Part shown: one piece after another, positions 45,357-57,218 of the stretch | How positions within the stretch are numbered: the stretch's first letter is position 1 | How the letters are laid out: the number at the start of each line of letters is the position of its first letter | Source: Ctena decussata | Taxonomy: Eukaryota; Mollusca; Bivalvia; Lucinida; Lucinidae | DNA: 64,000 nucleotides | Direction: 5' to 3' | Assembly (NCBI GenBank): GCA_963989385.1 | Contig: OZ022499.1 | Coordinates: 37,200,866 to 37,264,865 of the forward strand | The notes under the pieces: generated by a model | The model's input: only the letters and a program-made list of their open reading frames with translations | The model's database searches: none | What the model was told of the DNA's origin: nothing | Program-made: the position numbers and the translations under genes

Positions 45357-48300
45357 AAAACCAGAGGACCAATGGTCCTGTAGCTCACCTGACACTTGGT
45401 CCTGGTATGTATTTAGATGCTTTTATACATGTATATAGCACCAGGGCAGGGGCAGATAATCCCCCTCCCTTGGGGATTAATGTCGAGTCCCAATTCTATA
45501 TACCAAGCCACAAGATCACTGGGCCTTTGTTTCTGGACAAAGATTTCTGAAGGGTTTTTATCATAAATGGGTGTGGCGGCCACCATGTTCATACGACCAT
45601 GACCATCTGAACAAACTTTGATTCCTTTGACACAGTATTAAAGCTCCATATGAAATACAGTATTCATTTGTATAAATTATGATGGGCCTGAGTGTCCAAT
45701 GCTACATACCGGTACCAAGTTTTAAGGTTATAAGCATTTCGGTTCTCGAGAAAAAGACGTTTGAAGAGTTTTTACTATATATGGGCATGGTGGCCATCTT
45801 GGTCAAGTGACCAAGACCATCTGAACAAACTATGGTTCCTTTAAGCCGGTGAAGCTCTATATTAAATATGGCTTCAATTGACCCCAGTGGCCTCTGAGAA
45901 GATGTTTGAAAATGTTGACGAGTGACAGAATGTCAATGACCTTGTACAAAAGTCAAAGAATGACCTTGACCTTTAACGACAAAATATCTTCATCTGGTCA
46001 TTTAGTCAACCATATATACCAAATATTGCACCTAAGACTTAAATAGTTTCTGAAAAATCCACTGTTTAAGCATTTTCCCATATAAAAGCCTACATAATGT
46101 ACCAAAGTTGACAGTGTCATAAATTAGGTCAAGGTCAACGCACGATCATTTGTATAAGCTATGATGGGCTTGAGTGCCCAAAGCTACATACCAAGTTTCG
46201 AGGTAATATACTTTTTGGTTCTGGAGAAGAAGATTTTGAAGGGTTTTCACCATATACGGGCATTGCGGCCATCTTGGTCAAGACCCTGAGAACAAATTTT
46301 TATTTCCCGATCACACTTAGTTAGACTCCATATGAAATTTGGCTTCAATCAGACCAGTGGTTTCAGAGGAGTAGATGTTTTGAAAATCTTGATGACGGAC
46401 AGACCGACAAAATGACCTTGACCTTCAGTGACATAATATCTTCATCTGGTCATTTAGTTGACCATATATACACCATGTATTGTATCTTAGACTTAAATAG
46501 TTTCTGAGAAATCCACTGTATGAGCGTTTTCCCATATAAAAGCCTACCGTACCAAAGTTGACCATGTCTTAAATTAATTCAAGGGCAACGCATGGTCATC
46601 ATTTGTATAAACTATACACATATACATACCAAGTTTCAAGGTCATAGGCCTTTTGGTTCTAGAGAAGAAGATTTTCGAAGGGTTTTTACCATATATGGGC
46701 ATGGTGGCCATCTTGGTCATGTAGTCCAGCCCCCCCCCCCCCGCCCCCCGGTATAAACTTAGTTCCCCTATCCAACTGAGACACCATATGATATTTGGCT
46801 TCAATCTCCCAGTGGTTTCAGAGGAGAAGATGTTTGAAAATCTTGATGACGGACAGACCTACAAAATGACCTTGACCCTCAGTGACATAATATCTTCATC
46901 TAGTCATTTACTTGACCATATATACCACATATTGTACCTTAGACTTAAATAGTTTCAGAGAAATCCACTATATAAGCTTTTTCCCATATAAAAGCGTAAC
47001 ATACCAAAGTTGACCATGTCGTAAATTCGGTCAAGGTCAACACAAGGTCATCATTTGTATAAACTATAATGGGCCCGCATGCCGAAAGCTACATACAAAG
47101 TTTCAAGGTCATAGGCCTTTCAGTTCTGGAGAAGAAGATTTTTGAAAGTTTTTTACTATATATGGGCATGGCGGCCATCTCGGTCATGTGACCCAGACCC
47201 CGGGTATAAATTTTTGTTCCCTTAACCCACTGAGACTCCATATGAAATTTGGCTTCAATCGGCTCAGTAGTTTCAGAGGAGAAGATGTTTGAAAATCTTG
47301 ACGACGGATGGTCCGACGGAATGACCTTGACCTTTAGTGACATAATATCTTCATCTGGACATTTAGTCGACCATGTATACCAAGTATTGTTCCTTAAACT
47401 TAAATAGTTTCTGAGAAATCCACTGTTTAAGCGTTTTCCCATATAAAAGCCTAACGTACCAGAGTTGACCATGCGTAAATTAGGTCGAGGTCAACACAAG
47501 GTCATCATTTGTGTAAACTATGTTGGGCCCGCATGCCCGATGCTACATACTAAGTTTCAAGGTCATAGGTCTTTTTGTTCTGGAGAAGAAGATTTTTGAA
47601 GGGTTTTTACCATATATGGGCATGGCGGCCATCTTGGTCATGTGACACAGACTCCGGGTATAAACTTTCTTTCCCCCATCCCACTGAGACTCCATATGAA
47701 ATTTTGCTTCAATCAGACAAGTGGTTTTAGAGGAGAAGATGTTTGAAACACTTGACGACAGAATTATCTTGACCTTCAGTGGCATAATATCTTCATCTGG
47801 TCATTTAGTCCACCATGTATACCAAATATTGTACCTTAGACTTAAATAGTTTCTGAGAAATCCACTGTTTAAGCGTATTCCCATATAAAAGCCTAACGTA
47901 TCAAAGTTGACAATGCCGTAAATTAGGTCAAGATCAAAGAAAGGTCATGATTTGTATAAACTATGATGGGCCCGCATGCCTCATGCTACATACCAAGTTT
48001 CAAGGTCATAGGCCTTTTGGTTCTGGAGAAGAAGATTTTTGAAGGGTTTTTTACATATATGGGCATGGCGGCCATCTTGGTCATGTGACCCAGACCCAGG
48101 GTATAAAATTTCGTTCCACTATGCCACTTAGACTCCATACGAAATTTGGCTTCAATCGGCCCAGTGGTTTCAGAGGAGAAGATCTTTGAAAATCTTGACG
48201 ACGGATGGTCCGACGGAATGACCTTGACCTTTAGTGACATAATATCTTCATCTGGTCATTTAGTCGACCATGTATACCAAGTATTGTACCTTAGACTTAA

Positions 48301-49639
48301 ATAGTTTCTGAGAAATCCACTGTTTAAGCGTTTTCCCATATAAAAGCCTAATGTACCAAAGTTAACCATGCCGTAAATTAGGTCCAGGTTAACGCAAGGT
48401 CATGATTTGTATAAACTATGATGGGCCCGCATGCTCGATGCTACATACCAAGTTTCAAGGTCATAGGCCTTTGGGTTCTGGAGAAGAAGATTTTTGAAGG
48501 GTTTTTACCATTTATGGGCATGGCGGCCATCTTGGTCATGTGACCCAGACCCCGGGTATAAACTTTCGTCCCCCCATCCCACTGAGACTCCATATGAAAT
48601 TTGGCTTCAATCAGCCCAGTGGTTTCAGAGGAGAAATGTTTGAAAATCTTGACGACGGATGGTCCGACGGAATGACGTTGACCTTTAGTGACATAATATC
48701 TTCATCTGGTCATTTAGTCGACCATGTATACCAAGTTTTGTACCTAAGACTGAAATTGTTTCTGAGAAATCCACTGTTTAAGCGTTTTCCCATATAAAAG
48801 CCTAATGTACCAAAGTTGACTATGCCATAAATTAGGTGAAGGTCAACGCAAGGTCATGATTTGTATAACTATGATGGGCCCGCATGCTCAATGCTACATA
48901 CCAAGTTTCAAGGTCATATGCCTTTTGGTTCTGGAGCAGAAGATTTTAGAAGGGTTTTTACCATATATGGACATGGCGGCCATCTTGGTCATGTGACCCA
49001 GACCCCGGGTATATACTTTCGTTCCCCTATCCCACTGAGACTCCATATGAAATTTAGCTTCAATCGGCCCAGTGGTTTCAGATTCGAAGATGTTTGAAAA
49101 TCTTGACGACGGATGGTCCCACGGAATGACCTTGACCTTTAGTGAAATAATATCTTCATCTGGTCATTTAGTCGACCATGTTTACCAAGTATTGTTCCTT
49201 AAACTTCAATAGTTTCTGAGAAATCCACTGTTTAAGCGTTTCCATATAAAAGCCTAACGTACCAAAGTTGACCATGCCGTAAATTAGGTCCAGGTTAACG
49301 CAAGGTCATGATTTGTACAAACTATGATGGGCCCGCATGCCCGATGCTACATACCAAGTTTCAAGGTCATAGGTCTTTTTGGTTCTGGAGAAGAAGATTT
49401 TTGAAGGGTTTTTTCCATATATGGGCGTGGCGGCCATCTTGGTCATGTGACCCAGATACCCCGAACAAACTTTCGTTCCCCCAACCCATGGAGGCTCCAT
49501 ATAAAATTTGGCTTTGATCGGCCCAGCGGTTTTGGAGAAGAAGACCTTTGAAAATGGTCGACGGACGACGGACGACGGACGGACTACGGAGCATTGCCAT
49601 ACTAAAAGCTCACCTTTGAGCCTTCGGCTCAGGTGAGCT
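45357..49639 (-). mobile_element. Pearl-like element, ~8-9 units of ~454 bp, inverted relative to the 13.8 kb copy
   Basis: Begins with a worn AGAGGACCAATGGTCCTGTAG then CTCACCTGAC, the inverse of the 13.8 kb element's right end, and ends GAGCCTTCGGCTCAGGTGAG (49618-49637) after a GACGGACGACGGACGACGG tract. Units recur at ~454 bp (CAAGGTCATAGG near 46639, 47105, 47560, 48001, 48456 and 49361), each with ATATGGGCATGGCGGCCATC and TGACCTTGACCTTTAGTGAC. Identity between inner units is high and falls toward the left end. A C-run (46729-46748) breaks one unit. Confidence 0.87.
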
Positions 49640-50804
49640 AAAAACTACTACCGTCTTTACACTCCGTTATTGAGAATGACCCTAATTAATGCTTGCATGT
49701 TGTTTTGATACAGATTGACCCGTTCACCCTAATAAACTCATCTTACGGAGATAGACCTTCACATTTGGGTTGTTCCAATATCTAAAACAGGGTATGTGAC
49801 AAAGGTGTATAGACGACGATGCAACGAGAATGTGTTTATCTCCGGTGCATCCGATCCCATATTTGCTAATAATGCAGCCTCGTCAGGGTCACACTGTTCT
49901 TATCGTAAAACTTGAATGAACGTGTTATATACTGTTCTTGGCTATACGGCCAACATTAAAGAAGGAATGCGACGGACTTTATAAAAAATCTGTGTACCAG
50001 TTTGGACTGTCACCTCTGATATCTACACTGCTTGATTAAACAAATACGTAAGTAACCAGAATAGACCATGATCAGAATGCGCATTACATATGTCCCCGAT
50101 ATGGCACGTTCACACTTACATTTAATTATGAGTGTGTGCGTGTTTTGTACTTGTGTGTTTTATACTTCCATGCCCCACGCACCTCAGTCGAACGTATCAG
50201 TAGTCGCAGTAACGGGGCGCCATTCGCCCGTCCCTATTTAATTACAAAAAACTGCGTCGTCTATTTTTATAGGACTTATATGCAAGTACTTTTGAAAACA
50301 CTCCTACGTCTTAATTTGGGATGGAAAAACTATCAGATGAAGCGGCTCGAGTGAGGCGTCAGCATGTCCCCGCTTATAAAGATTATCTGGAGCTCTGATT
50401 TTTTCGGGACAAAAATTAAATCCCGACCGACCTACCCACCATTGAGAAAAAGGGTCGGGTAAGGGGAAACAAGAATATTTCTAAGGACGGCCGTAGCTAA
50501 ATATTCTTAAAGCCATCACTCCTTTGCCGTTGCAGCACCATAGTGCTTAAGGCTTAGATTTTGAAAGAGAAAAAGATCTTGGAGTTGTTCAAAGCATTGT
50601 TAGCTAAAGCCTTACAGTAAACTGTAAATCAAAAGTGCTTATAGCTTTTGCTGAAAAAATGAGAGTAGCTTTTGCATTTCAAAATCTCCTCACATTTTGC
50701 TGACATAAAATGGCAGTGTTTTTTGCGTAAAAACGTTTGAAATTTTAACACCCGTTAGTTACCGAAGTCTTTAGTTTTGAACATTGGCCCCGGAAGACTA
50801 GTGT
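49640..50804. other. Intron sequence, nothing recognised
   Basis: No exon, array or inverted repeat found. Confidence 0.4.
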
Positions 50805-51499
50805 ATATACGAGGGGTGATTGATAAGTACTGAGCCTCACCATGTTTTAAAAACTTTAGAGCGGTTTGGAGTTATTGATTTTAAACAGCCATTCTACAGA
50901 GCAACAATCACCACATTTCGGGAATTTATCTTAAATATCAATTGGAGGATACTTCACCATTTACAGATACCCCCATGAGTGCACTGTATAACTCTTTGCC
51001 CGATCATAACTTTAGCAGAGGTAAACATTTTGGAATTGTTTTTCGCAAATATATGTCCTACATCATACCGGTAATTGATGATATACGCAAACATAAATTT
51101 ATTCCATTTCAGAATAAAAAGCGAAACTTTAATTTTCAGAAAGTGTCTTTTTTGAGAGTTTCTGCAGATAGTGCACGTCGGAATCGCATGCTGTGCGTGC
51201 TCAGGAGTGAAAAAATTTTAAACTCTTTGTGACGAAAATCAAGTAAGATGTCAATGTTTATTTATGTGTAAACATTGTCTGGTTTTGCTCACAATCTTCC
51301 TAATAAACTCGAAAGTAGTATATAGGTTACTAAATTTCAGGGTTGCAATATTAAAGGGTTTACGGCAAAGCCATCAGATGACAAAATATTTTGTTTTATC
51401 CATCAAACCATTTAGTCCAGGAGCCCAGGAGAAAAAAAAGAGGTTCGCTCTCCTGTAATAGTAGAGTTTGGCAACCCTGTGCATTAAAATATACATTTA

Positions 51500-53250
51500 T
51501 TTTACCATAGATTTTGGCCCGGAGACATTTCGAGAAACGCCCAGGACACTCAAAAATGACCATCTGCTCACCTGAGTAATTTCTACAGAGGATAGGCCTA
51601 TCTCTTCTGTTGTGCTTCTTCCGACACTGAAGCCAGCCTTTTGTTCAGCGATAATCTCTTTAACTTGGGATTTGAGCTTGTTAAAGATGACTTTCAGCAT
51701 GACTTTATTTTGAGACTGATGGTTCTGTAGTTCTGACAGAGTTTGCCCTCTTGAGGGAGCATAGTTACCAGCGACGGAGTCATTGGGGTCGGCCATTCTT
51801 CTGTTCTTCAGAACTTTTTGTAGACCTTTCATGGTCTTCCTGCCTGCTTGAAAAAGTTATACTGAAATATAATCAACCCTGGCAGACTTTTCCTTTTTCA
51901 GTGCAGCTACTACAATCTAAGCTGCCACGCGAAGGATCGGTTGTAGATTTTTTCGGAGTGCCAAGTGCAGTCCAGAACTGTATTGTCACCATGTCACATG
52001 GTTGTATAGCTCTGAGCAATATTCTGTCCATCTGCTGAGAATTTGGTGCTCTTTCAGACATGTTCCAGACGAGTCCTGGATATTTGTTGATCTACCCTGT
52101 TTCCCTGAAGTTAGATCCTTCACCATCTGTTACGCTGATATTTTTGTTCAGGCAAGTTTCAATCTCCTCGAACTGTCCTCCTTTGCTTTCTTCAGGGTCT
52201 TTTGAACACTCTTGTCGGCTGTCCTGTATTCTTTCACTCGTTCTGTTTCATGCCGGCTCTTCTTCGAATCTCTCCTTCATCACAGAGAGATCAAGAATGC
52301 CTCTGGTGACCCAGGGCGTTGTCCTCTGACGTTCCTTACTAAGTATCTCACTGGCTGTGTCAGTCAATGTTGTATTGTAGTTTGTTATCATGCTATCTAT
52401 GTCTGTCATCATCCCTCAGACTGATGAATGGTGCAAATTTCCCGCCTATTGTTACTTGGAACGTGCATGTCCACATCTGGGCTTTTCAACTTCTCACGGT
52501 GAAACCTCAGTATTGGCTTGGTTGTCTTTCTGGTCTCCTTCAGACGAACTTGAGAGGTAATCATCAACCGGTAATGTACACTTCATATGTCTGTGCTGAA
52601 AAAGCTCCTTTTCCTCCTCGTTGGAACCGCTTCCTCACCAAGATGTAGTTTATCTGGTCTTAATGCTTCCTGTCTCGGCTGTGCTATGTCCACCTTGTGG
52701 ATGGTTTGTGAGGCCCAGGTTTTTGTCAGTACAGATTGTTAAAGATGCTAATTTAGGAGTCTGAGACCCCGCTCATTTGTCTCGGCATTGCATTAGGGTC
52801 CTAATACGTCTCTCCAGACTGTTTGTGATTCTCTTCCACTTGCCATTCCAATCACATTGTACAACCAGAATGTCCTTCGTAATTTACTGGAGTTACTGGT
52901 AGAAATGGTCTACCTTCTTGTCATCTTGCTCAGATCTTTATGATTGTGTTGTGACATTGAAAGGAGCTGCTCGCAAACGGAGAGTCTGCTGCAGACTGGT
53001 TGGCAAACCTTGTGTCTATCATCCGTTGACAATTCACCAAAGTTCTCAATGCATATCTCAGAGCTCCAGTATGTTCCAGAAGTACCTGTCCATTTTGTGG
53101 ATCAGCTCTTCAAGTTTCCCGGATGGCCTCAGAGCCCTCACATACCAGTTTTCTACTGAGATGTTCTCCCTACCTCTCATTTTCTCGACCTTAGTCACAT
53201 CAGTCACACACTTATCAACTACATGTACTTACTAACGTCAAACGGTAGGC
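51500..53250 (-). pseudogene. RTE-like LINE relic: endonuclease to start of RT
   Basis: From high to low coordinates on the minus strand: VENWYVRALRPSGKLEELIH with KMDRYFWNILEL (start of an apurinic-type endonuclease, near 53160-53060), QINYILVRKRFQRGGKGAFS (end of endonuclease, near 52650), RWTEYCSELYNH (52030) and LKSQVKEIIAEQKAGFSVGR (RT domain, near 51660). Frames shift several times and stops are frequent. It ends before the RT catalytic motif. Plus-strand frames over 51750-53235 are shadows. Confidence 0.82.
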
Positions 53251-53311
53251 GTGATCATTCTTAAGCTGGGCCCCGACAGACCCAGTATTTAAGTATCATT
53301 GGGGGGGGGGG

Positions 53312-53525
53312 CCGGGCCGCGTAGCGCAGTCGGTAGCCCGTCTGACTTTTAAACCATAGGTCCCAGGTTTGATACCCGATCCGGCCACTTACTTTCATTT
53401 CCCCTTCCGCTGATTCAAGAAGGGCAGTTGTCAGTTACTGGTGAAAGTAAGTGCACTTAAACTGGTCTAAGCCTGCCCAGGAACATGACCATAGCTGTTT
53501 ACCGTGGACGTTAAACAATAACACA
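53312..53525 (+). mobile_element. tRNA-derived SINE, intact-looking
   Basis: A box GTAGCGCAGTCGG (53321-53333), B box GGTTTGATACC (53366-53376), body CCTTCCGCTGATTCAAGAAG, tail GTTTACCGTGGACGTTAAAC and an A/C-rich end. Same family as 2.3 and 29.7 kb; it lies directly after a G-run, upstream of the LINE relic. Confidence 0.8.
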
Positions 53526-55089
53526 ACAACAAAAAGTATCCTAGGGTCTGCCTTCCAAAATGTTACTTGGGCAAAAGTCAACCTGATGGAGACCATACTT
53601 CTTCAGGCTGATTATGTTGACCACAATCGAATTCCAAGAAAATTATATGGCTCGCCTTGGTCATGAGCACGTGTCGGTTGGCTAAAAGTATTATTCCACC
53701 CCTGGAGTTGACCTCTTCTAGGAGGACGTTCACTCTTTGATGTTGAGTCTACACCAACCCAAATTGACCCCTAGGCTTGGGAGACCTATGGAGGTGGAAG
53801 TGGCCTCTTGGTTTCTCCAAGTAAGTCACTAAATATAATACAACATACGGAAAGGGCCAAGCTGATTAGGCCTATCCTAACCAACAGTGATCTCTGAAAT
53901 CTAGATGTTGTACCAAGCTGAGCAAGACTCGCTCGGGTCTTGCAGCTAACACACGACTGTTGAACTCATGTTGGTGCTCAATACTGGCCGTTGACTTATT
54001 CTTGGAAGTCTTCAACCCAGTGATGCTGTTTTCACAGGTGTTCTTTAGCACGTTTTGTCCACAGACCTAGCAATGAATTCCTAGGTGGACTGCCAACAAA
54101 GGCTAACGATTGCACCTACCCTTCTACATGTAGTTCTTATTACCCTCCCAGGCTGATGAGATCCATCTGCCCACATGCAGCCGTTAGTTTTGGACAAATT
54201 GATACCATGACGATTAGGTTATACTATGCACTTATACACTTTTAAGTTCGAAAAAGCCCTGGTTCCACAAGTTTTTGAAATGAAATTTTATCTTCATACA
54301 GCATAATCAAATCATATTGTACATTTTGTATAAATTGTATTTTACATATAAATATGTCCATATAAAACGTACATAAATATGTAACATATACAAGTCAGTA
54401 GCACATATCTATATGTATATATTCTCCTTTAAAAAGCTTCCACTTTGTAAGGGAACTTTATAAAATGTCTATTTATTACATTATTTTGATACAGATTATA
54501 CAGGGTTGCGGCTTAATGAAGGGTAGACTTTTTCTTCAGGGTTTATATAAAATTAATATTCATGACTGACATGTGTAGCAAATTTGCATCAAATTGGACG
54601 TTTATATATCTATTTAAACATTTCAGTGTTCATCAACAAAATTCCAACCAAAATGCTTTATTCCATGTCAATGAGGGACAGTTGTAGTTTAAATTTAAAT
54701 AGTTTGGATTAAGAGAATTTTGCATTCATATATCTCATTTTACCGTGGCACGCCCGTTATTTCGAACAAAAATGCTATGCACTTAAAAACTGTCACAGGC
54801 TATATGCAAAACCTCCATACTTAAATAAAATCAAAATCTTTTAGAAGTGATCCAGAACATAACATTTTTCAAGGGTGGGGTCAAAATTACGAAAATTATA
54901 CTACTGGTAATTATCCCTTCGTGGGGCCCCTTTGGTGACATTTACATCACCTTGGAAGGTCTTATTTATTAGAACACATTTGTGGCAACATATATATGGG
55001 TGTACTTTAATACAAAATTAAGACAACCATTTTTTTTTTCGAAATTTAAAAAAATCAGAGAAAATAGTCATTTTTTGTCATTTTTACAA
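53526..55089. other. Unassigned interior of the mariner-bounded region
   Basis: No exon or known element recognised; AT-rich from 54290. Confidence 0.4.
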
Positions 55090-55934
55090 ATTCACCCCTC
55101 TAGCGCCCCAGAGGGATTTCTCAGAATGTCTCCGGGCTTTATCATGTCCAGAGGGGTACAGGCTATAACATCCACATGGTTGCCAAACTCTACTCTTTAG
55201 GGAGAGCGAAAGTGTTATCTAGCGTAGCTACAGATTTCGGGCCTAGCACTAATTGACAAATTATCATATTTGCATGTACTAAAACAAGAACCATTTAGAT
55301 CTTGTAGAATTTTCAAAGTAATGCCAGGCAAATAGATTTTAAATGTTATTTTAAAAACATGCCACCCCTCCTATATTTAAGTCGCTGTCAAAAACAAAGC
55401 TTTCGCCAAATATTTTCGAAACTTCCATAGAAAGCTAGTGAATGACAACTAATTGCATTCATGTTAAGCATGCAGGCGCAGATTAACAAGAAGTACCTTA
55501 GGCTCAGTACTTATCAATCACCCCTCGTATATCAATACTAAAATATTATGCGGTTATCGGACAGTCTCGGCAGGAAGCCATTTTTCGAGGACAGTAGTCT
55601 CTGCAGGAAGCAAGAGTTCGCGGACAGTCTCAGCGGAAGCCAAATATGACGTACAGTCTCTGCTAAAAGCGAAAATTGGCGGAATCGATTAAACCCTGTG
55701 ATGATAGCTCGAGTAGGGCTGCTCTTATACTTAATAGGCGGTGCGCGAAAAAGTACATTGAGGCATATGCTCCTTTCGCATTACACAATCTATAAATTCT
55801 GCTGTGCCTGAAAAGGGAAGATCCCAGTCAGTCAGAGCTGATGCTCAGGCTAATTTGAAAATTTAAAGAATGCGCATAGCGCAAGGTCTCTATTCACGCG
55901 ATGTCAGTAAACTTTTATGGTCAATACTACTTAC

Positions 55935-56213
55935 CTTCGGTAGTGATAAATTGCACGAGATCAAAACCATAAGGAAAATCGATGAAAATTCTCCTAATTT
56001 TATCCGTCGCTTTTGGAAATACCAGAAAACTGTATCTACCAACAGGTTTGTTCAAACACTTGATTAATATATCGAAATAGTCAGGATAATAGCCTCCAAA
56101 GTCTGAGTTGGTATATGTGTCTGGAATGCATCTTGGTGCTCCGTTACTCATGAAAGACCATTTCATCTCACCAACATACACGTAAGGAATAATCTTGTTG
56201 CGTGTTTCGACAT
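55935..56213 (-). CDS. Exon: unassigned extracellular module, possibly end of a fucolectin-like domain
   Basis: A 279-nt symmetric exon (phase 1-1); acceptor ttccatgtag, donor CGAAG/gtaagt. About 93 residues have two Cys, in APRCIPDTY and ILIKCLNKPVGRYSFLVFP. The C....VGRY.F.V.P pattern recalls the last strands of FTP/fucolectin-type galactose-binding domains (C..P..GRYV.I), but the usual LTLCEVEV ending is not visible, so the family is open. Its exit phase fits the discoidin exon at 41659-41819. A partial decayed copy lies 230 bp upstream in the transcript sense (56440-56543). That this is coding is well supported; its identity is not. Confidence 0.6.
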
Positions 56214-56439
56214 CTACATGGAAAATAATTTTTTTATGAAAATATGTTATGAAAAGCTGGTGCAAAATACATTGATTCACTGTAGATTGATAACGCCTTC
56301 TGTTTATTTTAAAGATCTTTTTAATAAAACATGTGAGAAAAGGCTCAAAATGGTTTTAGAATCATGCCAAGGATGATTTGAATACAGAACACACTACTAT
56401 CCACCCAGTGTACGCCTTGCTAAGAGTATATGATGAAAG

Positions 56440-56543
56440 TATAAATGTGACTGGAATGCACCTTCGTGCTCCGTTTGTCATGAAAGACCATTTCGTCTCA
56501 CAACCATACACGTAAGGAATAACCTTGTTTCGTTTTTCGACAT
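56440..56543 (-). pseudogene. Decayed partial copy of the 55935-56213 exon
   Basis: The first ~100 nt of the neighbouring exon are repeated here, including the acceptor (tag followed by ATGTCGAAA) and codons for VIPYVYGCETKWSFMTNGA. The copy breaks off after the Cys-Ile-Pro codons and has no matching donor, so it is not a full exon. It belongs to a tandem duplication: intron sequence beside the intact exon (56214-56425) recurs at 56544-56603 and 57056-57218. Confidence 0.7.
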
Positions 56544-56792
56544 CTACTTGGAAAACCTTTTTATGAAAATAGGTTATGAAAAGCGGGTGCAAAATTCATT
56601 TTCAAAAAACGGGTGTGCATTCTAAATCTTTACACCAGTTCACCCAAAGTTAGAATGTAATGTAATATAACAGATACATAAACATGTACAGGGACAGTGT
56701 ATTGTATCACTCAGAATATCTGGTTAGTATTTCAATGGCACAGTATCCAGTATCCGAACTTACTGTACCAACTCATCGGATTTTTATGGCGT

Positions 56793-57035
56793 TTAATTGA
56801 GAGTACAAACAATTGCTTGTAACCAGGAGTCGGAAATCATTATGTTTTGAGTTTGTATCCGGAATCTGATTCGTCGTTTTTGGTAATGCAGCTTTAAAAG
56901 TGTAAAGAGTTTAATATAAGTTGCTCTTCGGTCTTTTACTTTATTGCCCTGTACAATCAAAAACTCATTGCCGTCACAGATAGTATATTCCGAACAGCTT
57001 AATATAACTTGTGTAGTCCAAAACCCAGCTATCAT
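56793..57035 (-). CDS. Unrecognised 80-codon reading frame inside the duplicated locus
   Basis: An open frame from an ATG to a TAA, with three Cys (ILSCSEYTICDGNEF, then AIVCTL) and a basic stretch QKRRIRFRIQ. It lies wholly in the 450-bp segment present only in the second duplication unit. The alternating hydrophobic pattern would suit a beta-rich extracellular module and it is on the gene's strand, but no clear acceptor and donor pair was found and no family is recognised. It could be a lost or alternative exon, or chance. Confidence 0.25.
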   Translation of the reverse strand: MIAGFWTTQVILSCSEYTICDGNEFLIVQGNKVKDRRATYIKLFTLLKLHYQKRRIRFRIQTQNIMISDSWLQAIVCTLN

Positions 57036-57218
57036 CCTATTATTAAAACTAACAAACTGTAGATTGATAACGCCTTCTGTTTACTTTAAAGAACTTTTTA
57101 ATAAAACATGTAAGAAACGTTCAAAATGGTTTTAGAATCATGTCAATGGCGATTTGAATACAGAACACACTACTATCCACCCAGTGTGCGCCTTGCTAAG
57201 AGTATATGATGAAGTTAC

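Larger units (their letters stand above)
50805..55532. mobile_element. 4.7 kb region bounded by perfect 33-bp mariner-like inverted repeats
   Basis: 50805-50837 (ATATACGAGGGGTGATTGAT...) and 55500-55532 are exact inverse copies. ACGAGGGGTGATTGATAAGT flanked by TA is typical of Tc1/mariner termini. Inside, 51435-51555 and 55090-55215 form a second, diverged inverted pair (GTAGAGTTTGGCAACC and GCCCGGAGACATT shared). No DDE transposase was found. An antisense LINE relic and a SINE sit within. A plus frame at 50942-51232 is unrecognised. Confidence 0.75.
8650..56213 (-). other. Multi-exon gene (partial): [unassigned module]-FA58C-PAN-CUB mosaic protein
   Basis: Seven minus-strand exons join in one open frame: 55935-56213, 41659-41819, 24876-25025, 22582-22741, 19657-19932, 17889-18097 and 8650-8947. 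Every exon has AG before it and GT after it, and intron phases match at every junction (1, 0, 0, 1, 1, 0). The product would carry an unassigned module, a discoidin (F5/8 type C) domain, a PAN/apple domain and a CUB domain, all typical of secreted or cell-surface proteins that bind glycans or proteins. No signal peptide, transmembrane segment, start codon or poly(A) site is assigned; the 5' end lies above 56.2 kb. Introns run from 1.5 to 16.5 kb and hold most of the window's repeats. That the exons belong to one transcript is inferred from order, strand and phase; small missed exons are possible. Confidence 0.75.
55935..57218. repeat. Local tandem duplication around the first visible exon
   Basis: Unit 1 is the exon plus 56214-56425. 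Unit 2 is the decayed exon plus 56544-56603 and 57056-57218. The two intron pieces are about 90 percent alike by eye. They are interrupted in unit 2 by about 450 bp (56604-57055) that have no counterpart in unit 1, where only a few bases separate the flanks. Confidence 0.75.

Noticed and set aside
46574..49600. Many 60-130-codon frames with FFSRTKRPMTLKLGM-like repeats
   Set aside because: They are the ~454-bp array unit translated again and again.
51750..53235. Chain of plus-strand frames
   Set aside because: Antisense shadows of the LINE relic.
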